DNA of 64,000 bases, taken from assembly GCF_026625985.1 (NCBI RefSeq), contig NZ_CP113116.1:5270001-5334000 (forward strand), written 5' to 3'. Positions within the stretch are counted from its first letter, which is position 1, and the number at the start of each line of letters is the position of its first letter. A model generated the notes under the pieces. That model saw nothing but the letters and a program-made list of their open reading frames with translations, did not search any database and was not told the origin of the DNA. The stretch comes from Mycobacterium sp. Aquia_213 (GTDB taxonomy: Bacteria > Actinomycetota > Actinomycetes > Mycobacteriales > Mycobacteriaceae). Positions 1-8,269 of this stretch are shown here, one piece after another. The translations under genes and the position numbers were made by a program.

Positions 1-195
1 CTGACCTCGCCGCGAGGCAAACGCCAGTTCCGGCGCGCGATTCTCGACATCTCCGACGGCAGCGTGCTCAGCTACGGCCCGCCGGCCTCGCACCACCTGC
101 GGTGGCTGGCGTCCGCGAACGGCCTGCTGGACATCCCCGAAGATGTCGTGGAAGTGTCCGCCGGAACCGAACTGCAGGTCTGGGATCTGACCTAA
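1..195 (+). CDS. moeA: Molybdopterin molybdenumtransferase MoeA, C-terminal end (5' truncated)
   Basis: The reading frame is open from the first base and stops with TAA at 193-195, leaving 64 residues. They match the C-terminal beta-barrel domain (domain IV) of MoeA, which inserts molybdate into adenylylated molybdopterin in molybdenum-cofactor synthesis. The start is SPRGKRQFRRA and the end is ELQVWDLT. In H37Rv moeA2 (Rv0438c) lies directly upstream of psd and pssA on the same strand, as here, and this synteny is the main reason for choosing this paralog. The catalytic domains are outside the window, so activity cannot be judged. Confidence 0.8.
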   Translation: MTSPRGKRQFRRAILDISDGSVLSYGPPASHHLRWLASANGLLDIPEDVVEVSAGTELQVWDLT

Positions 196-255
196 TAGTC
201 AGACACTCCCGGTTGCTGGCCCGGACGAAGCAGCAAGCCACCGGGGCTCCGTAAG

Positions 256-996
256 ATGACGCGGGTGGCACGACGCCCCCGCCATTCCGCTGAGGAAGGC
301 CTGTCCTACCAGGGCCCGACGGTCAGCCCACGGCACATGCTCGAGTTGGTGCGCGAGACCGTCCCGCCGGTTCATCCCGCGGGGCTGCCGTTCATCTCCG
401 CCGGCTTGGCCCTCGCCCTGGTCGGACGCAACCACCGGTGGCCGCGCCGGGTCGGCCTGCTGGCCGCCGGTGCCTGCGCGGCGTTTTTCCGGCACCCGCC
501 GCGGGTGCCGCCCACCCGGCCCGGTGTCGTCGTCGCCCCCGCCGACGGCGTGGTCTGCCTGGTCGACTCCGCGGCCCCACCCGCGGAACTGAGCATGGGC
601 GACGCGCCGCTGCCGCGGGTCAGCATTTTCCTGTCGATCCTGGACGCCCACGTGCAGCGCGCCCCCGTCGGCGGCGAAGTGATCGCCGTGCAGCACCGGC
701 CGGGCCGCTTCGGGTCGGCCGACCTGCCCTCGGCGAGCGACGAGAACGAGCGCACCAGCGTGCGCATCCGCACCGACAACGGCGCCGAGGTGGTCGCGGT
801 GCAGATCGCCGGACTGGTCGCCCGCCGCATCGTGTGCAACGCGCACGTCGGGGAGAAACTGTCGATCGGCGACACCTACGGCCTGATCCGGTTCGGCTCC
901 CGGCTGGACACCTACTTCCCGCCGGGCACCCAGCCGATCGTCGCGGTCGGGCAGCGCACGGTGGCCGGCGAGACGGTATTGGCCGAGCTGCGATGA
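256..996 (+). CDS. psd: Phosphatidylserine decarboxylase
   Basis: A 246-residue archaeal/actinobacterial-type phosphatidylserine decarboxylase, which converts phosphatidylserine to phosphatidylethanolamine at the membrane. The self-cleavage site is the Gly214-Ser215 pair in RFGSRLDTY, where Ser215 would become the pyruvoyl group of the alpha chain. The conserved SIFLSILDAHVQRAP block holds the catalytic His. A hydrophobic stretch near residues 45-75 probably anchors the protein. The ATG at 256 gives about 15 extra N-terminal residues compared with the M. tuberculosis protein (231 aa, from memory), so the true start could be slightly downstream. The stop overlaps the pssA start as ATGA, which suggests translational coupling. 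Confidence 0.95.
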   Translation: MTRVARRPRHSAEEGLSYQGPTVSPRHMLELVRETVPPVHPAGLPFISAGLALALVGRNHRWPRRVGLLAAGACAAFFRHPPRVPPTRPGVVVAPADGVVCLVDSAAPPAELSMGDAPLPRVSIFLSILDAHVQRAPVGGEVIAVQHRPGRFGSADLPSASDENERTSVRIRTDNGAEVVAVQIAGLVARRIVCNAHVGEKLSIGDTYGLIRFGSRLDTYFPPGTQPIVAVGQRTVAGETVLAELR

Positions 997-1886
997 CCAA
1001 CAAGATCCGCGGCCGCGCGGTCAACCTGCAGATCCTGCCCAGTGCGATGACGGTGCTGTCCATCTGCGCGGGGCTGACCTCGATCAAGTTCGCCCTCGAG
1101 CATCAGCCGAAGGCGGCGATGGCGCTGATCGCCGCCGCGGCCATTCTCGACGGACTGGACGGCCGGGTGGCCCGCATCCTGGACGCGCAGTCGCGGATGG
1201 GTGAGGAGATCGACTCGCTCGCGGACGCCGTCAACTTCGGCGTGACCCCGGCCATCGTGCTCTACGTGACGCTGCTGGAGACGTCACCGGCCGGCTGGAT
1301 CGTGGTGCTGCTGTACGCGGTTTGCGTGGTGTTGCGGCTGGCACGGTTCAACGCGCTGCAAGACGACGGGACCCGGCCCGCCTACGCGCACGAATTCTTC
1401 GTCGGGATGCCCGCGCCGGCCGGCGCGATCTCGATGATCGGCCTCGTGGGGCTCAAGCTGCAGTTCGGCGACGGCTGGTGGTCGCACCCGGTTTTCCTCT
1501 GCATCTGGATCACCGGGACGTCGATGTTGATGATCAGCAAGATCCCGATGCGCAAGATGCATGCGGCGGCGGTGCCACCGAACTGGGCGGCGCCGCTGCT
1601 GGCCATCCTCGCGATCTGCGCAGCGGCGGCGGTGTTGGCCCCCTACGTCCTAATCTGGGTCATCATCATCGCTTACCTCTGCCACGTCCCCTTCGCGGTG
1701 CGTAACCAGCGCTGGCTGGCCGCACACCCCGAGGTGTGGGACGAAAAGCCCGAACAACGGCGCGCGGTGCGGCGTGCCAACCGCCGCGCGCAGCCCAACC
1801 GGCGACCCATAGCCCGGCTGGGACGAACCGGCGGTCGGTCGATGGCGCGGCTGGGGCTGCGTAAGCCGGGTGGACGATTGCCATGA
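993..1886 (+). CDS. pssA: CDP-diacylglycerol--serine O-phosphatidyltransferase
   Basis: A 297-residue polytopic membrane enzyme that makes phosphatidylserine, the substrate of the adjacent decarboxylase. The CDP-alcohol phosphatidyltransferase signature DGxxAR-x8-Gx3Dx3D begins at Asp53 (DGLDGRVARILDAQS, then GEEIDSLAD) and is intact. Several hydrophobic helices follow. The last 50 residues are strongly basic (RRAVRRANRR) and contain an imperfect internal duplication (IARLGR / MARLGL), which may account for about ten residues more than I recall for H37Rv. ATG 993 overlaps the psd stop, and the pssA stop overlaps the next start, so the three genes read as one operon. Confidence 0.95.
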   Translation: MTNKIRGRAVNLQILPSAMTVLSICAGLTSIKFALEHQPKAAMALIAAAAILDGLDGRVARILDAQSRMGEEIDSLADAVNFGVTPAIVLYVTLLETSPAGWIVVLLYAVCVVLRLARFNALQDDGTRPAYAHEFFVGMPAPAGAISMIGLVGLKLQFGDGWWSHPVFLCIWITGTSMLMISKIPMRKMHAAAVPPNWAAPLLAILAICAAAAVLAPYVLIWVIIIAYLCHVPFAVRNQRWLAAHPEVWDEKPEQRRAVRRANRRAQPNRRPIARLGRTGGRSMARLGLRKPGGRLP

Positions 1887-4060
1887 CGGATCCCCGCGCG
1901 GGGTCCGGACAGCTGACGCTGACCGCCCGGCTGAACACCTCAGCCGTCGACTCGCGCCGCGGCGTCATCAGAATGCATCCGAATGCCGTTGCCGCCCTTG
2001 GTATCCGGGAATGGGATGCCGTATCGCTGACCGGCTCGCGAACCACCGCGGCGGTGGCGGGACTGGCCGAGGCGACCATCCCGGTGAGCACGGTGCTGCT
2101 CGATGACGTGACACTGTCCAACGCCGGGCTGCGCGAAGGCACCGCGGTGATCGTCAGCGCGGTCACGGTGTACGGCGCGCGGTCGGTCACGCTGAACGGC
2201 TCTTCGCTTGCCATTCAATCGATTACCTCGGCCACCCTGCGGCAGGCGCTGCTCGGCAAGGTGATGACCGTGGGCGACGCGGTGTCACTGCTGCCCCGCG
2301 ACCTCGGCCCCGGCACCTCGACATCGGCCGCAAGCCGGGCGCTGACGTCGTCGGTCGGGATCAGCTGGACCTCGGAGCTGCTGACGGTCACCGGCGTGGA
2401 TCCCGAGGGACCGGTGAGCGTGCAGCCGAACTCGTTGGTCTCCTGGGGCGACGGGGTCCGGGTGGGCGCGAGAGCACCTCGGCCGGAACCCGTGGCCGTC
2501 GCGGATCCCGCCATCCACGTCGACGATCTCAAGGGTTCCCAGGTGCAGGCCGGCAAGCTCAGCGAATGGCTCAAGCTGGCCCTCGATGAACCGCACCTGC
2601 TGAAAAGCCTTGGCGCCACCACGAATTTGGGTGTGCTGGTGTCGGGTCCGGCCGGAGTCGGCAAGACGACGATGGTGCTCGCGGTGTGTGCGGGCCGCAG
2701 GCTGGTCGAACTCGACGGCCCGGAGGTGGGCGCGCTGGCGGCCGAAGACCGGCTCAAGACGGTGGCCGCCGCGGTGACCGCGATTCGCGATGGCGGCGGC
2801 GTACTGCTGATCACCGATGCCGACGCGCTGCTGCCGGCGACCGCCGAGCCGGTGGCCGCCCTGATCCTCGCCGAGCTGCGCACCGCGGTGGCCACCGACG
2901 GCGTGGCGTTGATCGCCACCTCCGCGCTACCCGACCAGCTCGACCCACGGCTGCGCTCCCCCGAGCTGTGCGACCGGGAACTCGGCTTGACACTGCCCGA
3001 CGGCGCGACCCGCAAGGCGCTGTTGGAGACGATGCTGAAATCCGTTCCCACCAGCGAGCTAGAACTCGATGAAATCGCCGGCCGTACACCGGGTTTCGTC
3101 GCCGCCGACCTGGCCGCGCTGGTGCGGGAGGCGGCGCTGCGGGCGGCCTCGCGCGCCAGCGCCGACGGCCAGCCACCCAAGCTGAACCAGGAAGATCTGG
3201 TCGGCGCGCTGTCGGTCATCCGGCCGCTGTCGCGCTCGGCCAGCGAGGAGCTGACCGTCGGAAACCTGACGCTCAACGACGTCGGCGACATGATCGAAGC
3301 CAAGCAGGCGCTGACCGAAGCGGTGCTGTGGCCGCTGCAGCATCCCGACACCTTCGCGCGTCTCGGCGTCGACCCGCCACGCGGAGTGCTGCTCTACGGG
3401 CCGCCCGGCTGCGGCAAGACCTTTGTGGTCCGCGCGCTGGCCAGCACCGGGCAGCTGAGTGTGCATGCGGTCAAGGGCTCCGAGCTGATGGACAAATGGG
3501 TGGGCGCCTCGGAGAAGGCCGTCCGCGAGTTGTTCCGGCGCGCACGGGATTCGGCGCCGTCGCTGGTGTTCCTTGACGAGGTGGACGCGCTGGCGCCACG
3601 GCGTGGGCAGAGCTTCGACTCGGGCGTGACCGATCGGGTGGTGGCCGCGTTGCTGACCGAGCTCGACGGCATCGACCCGCTGCGTGACGTCGTGGTGCTG
3701 GGCGCCACCAACCGGCCCGACCTGATCGATCCCGCGCTGCTGCGCCCGGGCCGCCTGGAGCGGCGGGTATTCGTCGAGCCGCCCGACGCGGCCGCCCGCC
3801 GCGAAATCCTGCGGACCGCGGCGAAATCCATCCCGCTGAGCGCGGATGTCAATCTCGACGACATCGCCGCCGAACTCGACGGGTTCAGCGCGGCCGACTG
3901 CGTGGCCCTGCTGCGCGAGGCCGCGCTCACCGCGATGCGGCGCTCCATCGACGCCGCCGACGTGACCGCCGCCGACCTCGAGGCGGCCCGCAACACCGTG
4001 CGGCCCTCGCTGGATCCCGTTCAGGTGGAGTCGCTACGCGCGTTCGCCAAAGCTCGCTAG
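1883..4060 (+). CDS. Double-AAA+ ATPase, CDC48/p97-like (Rv0435c type)
   Basis: A 725-residue protein with an N-terminal double-psi-barrel-like substrate or cofactor domain (about 1-190) and two AAA+ modules. Walker A of D1 is GPAGVGKT at 255-262, but its Walker B region reads LLITDADAL, with Asp where a catalytic Glu is usual, so D1 may bind rather than turn over ATP. D2 is canonical: GPPGCGKT at 506-513 and VFLDEVDAL with Asp565-Glu566, followed by ATNRPDLIDPALLRPGR (sensor and arginine finger). Such proteins unfold or remodel partner proteins in the cytosol. The start overlaps the pssA stop by 4 bases. The 3' end overlaps the convergent TetR gene by 27 bases. No partner is evident from context. 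Confidence 0.9.
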   Translation: MTDPRAGSGQLTLTARLNTSAVDSRRGVIRMHPNAVAALGIREWDAVSLTGSRTTAAVAGLAEATIPVSTVLLDDVTLSNAGLREGTAVIVSAVTVYGARSVTLNGSSLAIQSITSATLRQALLGKVMTVGDAVSLLPRDLGPGTSTSAASRALTSSVGISWTSELLTVTGVDPEGPVSVQPNSLVSWGDGVRVGARAPRPEPVAVADPAIHVDDLKGSQVQAGKLSEWLKLALDEPHLLKSLGATTNLGVLVSGPAGVGKTTMVLAVCAGRRLVELDGPEVGALAAEDRLKTVAAAVTAIRDGGGVLLITDADALLPATAEPVAALILAELRTAVATDGVALIATSALPDQLDPRLRSPELCDRELGLTLPDGATRKALLETMLKSVPTSELELDEIAGRTPGFVAADLAALVREAALRAASRASADGQPPKLNQEDLVGALSVIRPLSRSASEELTVGNLTLNDVGDMIEAKQALTEAVLWPLQHPDTFARLGVDPPRGVLLYGPPGCGKTFVVRALASTGQLSVHAVKGSELMDKWVGASEKAVRELFRRARDSAPSLVFLDEVDALAPRRGQSFDSGVTDRVVAALLTELDGIDPLRDVVVLGATNRPDLIDPALLRPGRLERRVFVEPPDAAARREILRTAAKSIPLSADVNLDDIAAELDGFSAADCVALLREAALTAMRRSIDAADVTAADLEAARNTVRPSLDPVQVESLRAFAKAR

Positions 4061-4642
4061 CACCGCACGCACCGAGGCCGCGACATCGGCCTCCAGCCAG
4101 GACGGCATCGGCTCGTCGCGTGCGTGGCGCCGAACGACCGCATAAGGCAGGTCGACGATCGCGCGAACGACGGCATCGACGGATCGGGAATCTTTGCGCC
4201 CGTAAAGCTTTCGTGCCAGTACGCCGACCCGCTCGGTCAGCGGCGCGTTCATCGCGCCCACCGTCTGCTGGAATTGCGCGTCGGGCGCTTCGTCGAACAG
4301 GTCACCCGGACGGATGGTCAGCAACAGCCGAGCATCGTCGGGGAGTTCGCGCGCGAAGCTGATCGCCGCGACGGCCATCGCGACCGCGGTGTCGGCCGGC
4401 GAATCCGCCGCATCGGCCTCCGCGGCCGCCATCGCCCGGGACTGGAAGCGCTCCAGCGCGCGCAGCCACGCCGCCGCCAGGATGCCGTCGCGGTTGCCGA
4501 AGCGGTGATACAGCGTGCCGGCCGGCGCACCGCTGGATTTCGCGATCGCCGCGACACTGGCCGCGCGTGGTCCGCCCTCGAGCACCAGCGCACGGGCTGC
4601 GTCGAGGATCACATCGGTTTCATGCTTCCGCGGAGGTGCCAT
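4034..4642 (-). CDS. TetR-family transcriptional regulator
   Basis: A 202-residue regulator. The N-terminal helix-turn-helix is clear (residues about 8-55: AARALVLEGGPRAASVAAIA, then GTLYHRFGNRDGILAAAWLR). The C-terminal ligand and dimer domain is not assigned to a subfamily. It is divergent from the SRPBCC/DUF2867 gene with only 21 bases between start codons, and a 16-base inverted repeat fills that gap, so autoregulation and control of that neighbour are the natural inference. It overlaps the AAA ATPase gene tail to tail. It begins the stretch that has no counterpart between pssA and the Rv0434-Rv0430 genes as I remember H37Rv. Confidence 0.88.
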   Translation of the reverse strand: MAPPRKHETDVILDAARALVLEGGPRAASVAAIAKSSGAPAGTLYHRFGNRDGILAAAWLRALERFQSRAMAAAEADAADSPADTAVAMAVAAISFARELPDDARLLLTIRPGDLFDEAPDAQFQQTVGAMNAPLTERVGVLARKLYGRKDSRSVDAVVRAIVDLPYAVVRRHARDEPMPSWLEADVAASVRAVLASFGERA

Positions 4643-4653
4643 GATCTAGTACA

Positions 4654-4669
4654 TTCCTTCTATATGGAA
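4654..4669. promoter_or_regulatory. Candidate TetR operator in the divergent promoter
   Basis: The 16-base imperfect palindrome TTCCTTCTATATGGAA has matching TTCC/GGAA arms. It lies between the two divergent start codons and covers the ATG at 4664 of the rightward gene. The overlap with the start implies either a leaderless transcript or steric control of initiation. It was identified by eye only; no binding data are known to me. Confidence 0.4.
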
Positions 4670-5482
4670 CGATTACCCTATATCGATGAGCATGCCATAA
4701 CTGTCGACGCGAATCGCGCAGAAACGTGGACGGCGCTGCTACGCGTGATGTGTCGCGATCCGCACGACCCATCCACTGTGCCAATCGGTTTCGTGCTCGA
4801 CGAAGCACGCGAACCGGAACGCTTCGCGCTGAAGGGCCGCCACCTGTTCGCGATCTACCGGTGGGTGTTCGAGTTGGACGCCGACGCCGCGGGCCGCACC
4901 CGGGTGCGCGCGACCACCTGGGCGGCCTTCCCGGGTGTGCACGGAACGATCTATCGCGCCCTGGTCATCGGCACCGGCGCGCACCGGGTGGTGACCCGCC
5001 GGACGCTGAAACGCATTGCGGCCGCGGCACTTACCGAGCAGACCGGGATCGGCCAGACCGCGTCCGACTACACGGATGTCTTCGAGGTCGGAATCCCGCA
5101 CGGCGACGTGCGCACTGCCGAGCAGATGTTTCGTGACGCGCTCGGCAGTGAACGGGGCGGAGGCGCGGTGGTGTGGATCCATCGCCACGTATTGAGATTT
5201 CACCTGGGCCCGCACTCCTCGCCCGATCACCTGATCGGCTGGCGCATCGTGCAGTCGGATCCCGACGAGCTCGTGCTGACGACGGGCGGCCCGCTGATGC
5301 GCGGCGAGCTGACGCTGCGACGCCTGGACGGTCGGCGCGCCACGCTCACCACCCGCGTGCACTACCACCGCAGAGCCGCCGGCATGGTGTGGGCCGTGAT
5401 CGGCCCGCTGCATCGGGTCGTGGCACCGCGGCTGATGGAGCGCGTCGTCCATCCCGGCCCACGCCGACCGGTGGTCATATGA
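4664..5482 (+). CDS. SRPBCC/DUF2867 domain protein
   Basis: A 272-residue protein of two lipid- or ligand-pocket folds. The N-terminal half (about 1-145) resembles a polyketide-cyclase/SRPBCC domain (ALKGRHLFAIYRWVFELD). The C-terminal half matches DUF2867 (GGGAVVWIHRHVLRFHLG, then VHYHRRAAGMVWAVIGPLHR, with a hydrophobic helix near the end). No catalytic motif is visible. ATG 4664 is chosen because earlier in-frame codons would run through the divergent TetR gene. The product probably binds a hydrophobic ligand, but its function is unknown. The ligand may be connected with whatever the neighbouring TetR senses; this is inference. Confidence 0.75.
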   Translation: MERLPYIDEHAITVDANRAETWTALLRVMCRDPHDPSTVPIGFVLDEAREPERFALKGRHLFAIYRWVFELDADAAGRTRVRATTWAAFPGVHGTIYRALVIGTGAHRVVTRRTLKRIAAAALTEQTGIGQTASDYTDVFEVGIPHGDVRTAEQMFRDALGSERGGGAVVWIHRHVLRFHLGPHSSPDHLIGWRIVQSDPDELVLTTGGPLMRGELTLRRLDGRRATLTTRVHYHRRAAGMVWAVIGPLHRVVAPRLMERVVHPGPRRPVVI

Positions 5483-5589
5483 GTTCCGTCTGAACGTTTT
5501 GGCGCGCTGGCGCGTAACCACTTCGCATACACCATCCTGATGAGGTTGCCGGCCCAATACGTTGCGGCGGCCTCGAGGAGGACTCGGAG

Positions 5590-5619
5590 ATGAGCGACCG
5601 CCCCGCGAGGCCAACATGA
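5590..5619 (+). CDS. Possible nine-codon leader peptide upstream of the MFS gene
   Basis: ATG at 5590 opens a nine-residue frame (MSDRPARPT) preceded by a near-perfect Shine-Dalgarno GAGGAG at 5575-5580, nine bases away. Its TGA stop at 5617-5619 overlaps the MFS ATG at 5616 in the arrangement ATGA. The MFS start has no good ribosome site of its own, so the transporter is plausibly translated by reinitiation from this leader. The peptide has three Pro/Arg pairs and no other recognised content. Confidence 0.4.
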   Translation: MSDRPARPT

Positions 5620-7079
5620 TCGCGACGCAACCATCTCCCGGGATCGGGCGCCCCGCACCCCGGGCCGGATTGCTGGCGAAATTGCGTCAGACGGCGCCCA
5701 CCAGCCGCGTCATGGTGGTGGCCGTCATGGTGTCGATGGTCGCCTTCCTCGACAGCACCGTGGTGAATCTGGCGCTGCCGGCCACCCAGCGCGACCTCGG
5801 CGGAGGACTGTGCTTGCAGCAGTGGGTCGTCGACGGCTACCTGCTGGCCATGGCGGCCGCCATCTTGCCGGGCGGTTCCATCTCCGACCTGTTCGGTCGC
5901 GTGCCGGTGATGCGTTTCGGGCTGGCGGCCTTCGGCTGCGGCTCGGTGGTGGCGGCCACCGCGGCCTCGCCGGTGATGCTGATCTCCGGGCGCGTCGTCC
6001 AGGGTCTGGGTGCGGCGTTTTTGGTGCCCGGGTCGCTGGCAATGATCAATTCCACGTTCGCCCCCGCGGACCGCCACAAAGCCATCGGAACGTGGACCGG
6101 GTGGACCGGTACCGCGTTCGCGATCGGCCCGCTGCTGGGCGGGTTGGCGGTGGACCTGCTGAGCTGGCGCTGGATCTATGCGTTGTCGGCCGTACCGATC
6201 GTCATCGGTTTCGCATTGACGTTTTGGCTGCGCCCCGTTCCCCGGCCGACCGAGCGCGCCCCCCTCGACGTCCGCGGGGCGGTGTTGGCCGCGATCGGGT
6301 TGGCCGCCACCGTGGATGCGCTGATCGAGGCCGGACAGCACGGATGGTCCGAGCGCATCGTCGCGACGCTGATCGTTGGGATCGCGGCAGTGCCGGCGTT
6401 CGTGAGTTGGCAACGGCGCGCCGCGCACCCGCTGATACCGCTGCGGCTGTTCGCGGTCCATAACTTCGCCGCCGCCAACTTGGTCACCGCATTCGTCTAC
6501 GGCGCCATCGCCATGGCCTCCCTCGCCGTCGCGCTCTACACCCAGGAGGTCGCGGGCTACTGCGCGACGGTCGCGGCCTTGGCCACCCTGCCCAACCCCG
6601 TCCTGTCGTTTCTGTTCGCCAGGCGCGTCGGCGCTTTGGCCGCCCGAATCGGACCGCGGGTTTTCCTGACGACGGGCCCGATCCTGGCCGGACTGGGGCT
6701 GCTGCTGATCCGGCCCGGTCACGGATTCAACATCGTCACGCATCTGCTGCCCGGGACGACGGTGCTGGCCATCGGACTGCTACTCACCACCACGCCGTTG
6801 GGCGCCCTGAACCTGTCTTCGGTCGACGCGGCCCGCAGCGGAATCGCGGCGGCCGTCCAAAACGCGGTGGGCCGGACGTCGGCGCTGACCGCCGTGGCGT
6901 CCGTGGGATTGATCGCGGCGGGCAGGCTCACCGATGTCAGTTTCGCGCGGTTGCTGCAGATCGCCGCGGCCTTGTTCTTCATGGCCGCGGTGATCGCCAC
7001 CGTCCGCGTCGTCAATCCACGGCATGCGACCGAATCCGTTACGTGTGTGCCGGCAGACCCAGGACATGTTCGGCGATGA
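5616..7079 (+). CDS. MFS drug exporter, EmrB/QacA (DHA2) type
   Basis: A 487-residue inner-membrane transporter. After a short cytosolic N-terminus come repeated hydrophobic helices consistent with 14 membrane spans. Motif A appears between helices 2 and 3 as GSISDLFGRVPVMR, and motif D-like LDSTVVNLALP in helix 1 is typical of DHA2 proton-coupled multidrug exporters. The start is ATG 5616, overlapping the stop of a small leader frame; longer in-frame starts lack a ribosome site. The 3' end overlaps the convergent acyl-CoA dehydrogenase gene by 41 bases. The substrate cannot be predicted. The divergent TetR about 1 kb upstream could be its regulator. Confidence 0.88.
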   Translation: MIATQPSPGIGRPAPRAGLLAKLRQTAPTSRVMVVAVMVSMVAFLDSTVVNLALPATQRDLGGGLCLQQWVVDGYLLAMAAAILPGGSISDLFGRVPVMRFGLAAFGCGSVVAATAASPVMLISGRVVQGLGAAFLVPGSLAMINSTFAPADRHKAIGTWTGWTGTAFAIGPLLGGLAVDLLSWRWIYALSAVPIVIGFALTFWLRPVPRPTERAPLDVRGAVLAAIGLAATVDALIEAGQHGWSERIVATLIVGIAAVPAFVSWQRRAAHPLIPLRLFAVHNFAAANLVTAFVYGAIAMASLAVALYTQEVAGYCATVAALATLPNPVLSFLFARRVGALAARIGPRVFLTTGPILAGLGLLLIRPGHGFNIVTHLLPGTTVLAIGLLLTTTPLGALNLSSVDAARSGIAAAVQNAVGRTSALTAVASVGLIAAGRLTDVSFARLLQIAAALFFMAAVIATVRVVNPRHATESVTCVPADPGHVRR

Positions 7080-8229
7080 AATTAAGGGCGAACTCGTTGC
7101 TGACCGGGCCGGATCGCGAAAGCCGGGCATCGAGGTAGTTGTCGATCCAGCCCTGGCGCTCATCCCATGCATCGACCCCCATCACCTGCATGGTGTGGTC
7201 GTGGCTGTCGAACGCGAGATCGGCGGTGAGCACCTTCGCCATATTCGCCTCGCCCGCAACGGCATACGCGTCCACACCCGCGTCGAACCGCGAGGCGGTC
7301 CGGTACACGAACAGCCGAACCGCCGCGAGCCGGGCGTGCAGGTTGGCCAACGGGTGCGCGATCGCCTGGTTGGCGCCGATCGGCGCGCTGCCCGAGATGA
7401 CACGTTCCCGCGCACGGCCGATCGCGGACGTCAGGGCGTATGCCGCGCTCCCCAGGCATAGTGCGGCGGTCAGGACGCGTTCCACCGCGGTGAACGGCCA
7501 CATGGCGGCCAGGCCGTTGCCCTCGGTGCCGATCAGGCCGTCCGCCGCAACGATGACACCGTCGAGTTCGAGCTGATATTGCCGGACGCCTTCGCGATAG
7601 CGCATCGGCAGCTCGCGGATCGTCACCCCGGGCGAGTTCGGGTCCACCAGGACCATTGTGTGGCCCTTCGATGCATCGCCGGACGCCGCACGGCCGAACA
7701 CCAGCACGCGATCCACCGCGTCCAGGCCGGACGTGATCTGCTTGACGCCATTGACCACGAAATGGTCCCCGTCGCGATGGATCTCGGTCCTGGTGCGGAA
7801 AATGTTGTGGCCGCTGTGTGACTCGGTTGCGGCCAGGGCAAGCAGCGTCTGTCCACGGGCAACCCGGGTACACCACTGCCGACTAGCCGACTGCGGACCG
7901 GCCTCGGCGATCGCATGCGCGATCGCCGAGGACAGCACCGGCATCCACAGCACGATCCCGCGTTCGGCGAATGCCTCGAGGACAAGACTCATGCCGAGCA
8001 GCCCGCCCTCGGCCCCACCATATTCGGCGGGTAGCACCAATCCGGGCCAGCCGTGCTCGCAGAAGCTGGCCCACAATTGCGGGTGCATCTCATGGCGATC
8101 CAGCAGATGCTGTCGGATCTCGCCCGCCCGGTCCGCGCACCGCGCCGCAACATCGCGCGCTTGCGCACGCAGCCGGGTGTGGACCGGGGAGAGTTCGAGT
8201 AATTCACGCGCCGTCGGAATTTCCAGCAT
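7039..8229 (-). CDS. Acyl-CoA dehydrogenase (FadE family)
   Basis: A 396-residue flavoprotein of the acyl-CoA dehydrogenase fold. Visible are the N-terminal helical domain, the middle-domain flavin region (LLALAATESHSGHNIFRTRT, then FVVNGVKQITSG) and the C-terminal helical bundle. The usual active-site YEGT-type segment near the C-terminus is not apparent; the region reads QVMGVDAWDERQGW. That fits one subunit type of the heteromeric mycobacterial FadE enzymes, which use a partner for the catalytic Glu, but no partner gene is adjacent. ATG 8229 lies four bases from a strong palindrome shared with the upstream TetR gene, so repression by that TetR is likely. The substrate is unknown. Confidence 0.85.
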   Translation of the reverse strand: MLEIPTARELLELSPVHTRLRAQARDVAARCADRAGEIRQHLLDRHEMHPQLWASFCEHGWPGLVLPAEYGGAEGGLLGMSLVLEAFAERGIVLWMPVLSSAIAHAIAEAGPQSASRQWCTRVARGQTLLALAATESHSGHNIFRTRTEIHRDGDHFVVNGVKQITSGLDAVDRVLVFGRAASGDASKGHTMVLVDPNSPGVTIRELPMRYREGVRQYQLELDGVIVAADGLIGTEGNGLAAMWPFTAVERVLTAALCLGSAAYALTSAIGRARERVISGSAPIGANQAIAHPLANLHARLAAVRLFVYRTASRFDAGVDAYAVAGEANMAKVLTADLAFDSHDHTMQVMGVDAWDERQGWIDNYLDARLSRSGPVSNEFALNFIAEHVLGLPAHT

Positions 8230-8233
8230 GGGT

Positions 8234-8257
8234 GCAGAGTAACACTCCGGAGTTTTA
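8234..8257. promoter_or_regulatory. TetR-type operator upstream of the acyl-CoA dehydrogenase gene
   Basis: A 24-base palindrome with GAGTAA and TTACTC arms around an ACTCCGGAGT core starts at 8236; 22 of 24 positions are symmetric. The first 20 bases of the region (8234-8253) recur exactly at 8984-9003 in front of the TetR gene. It ends only four bases before the FadE start codon, so the transcript must have almost no leader. I infer that it is the binding site of the TetR encoded at 8270-8977. Confidence 0.65.
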
Positions 8258-8269
8258 CTCTCCAGCTGA

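Noticed and set aside
5475..6743. Open frame of over 400 codons antisense to the MFS gene
   Set aside because: Its composition (Gln/Arg/Gly/Asp repeats) is typical of the shadow of a membrane-protein gene; it contains no family motif.
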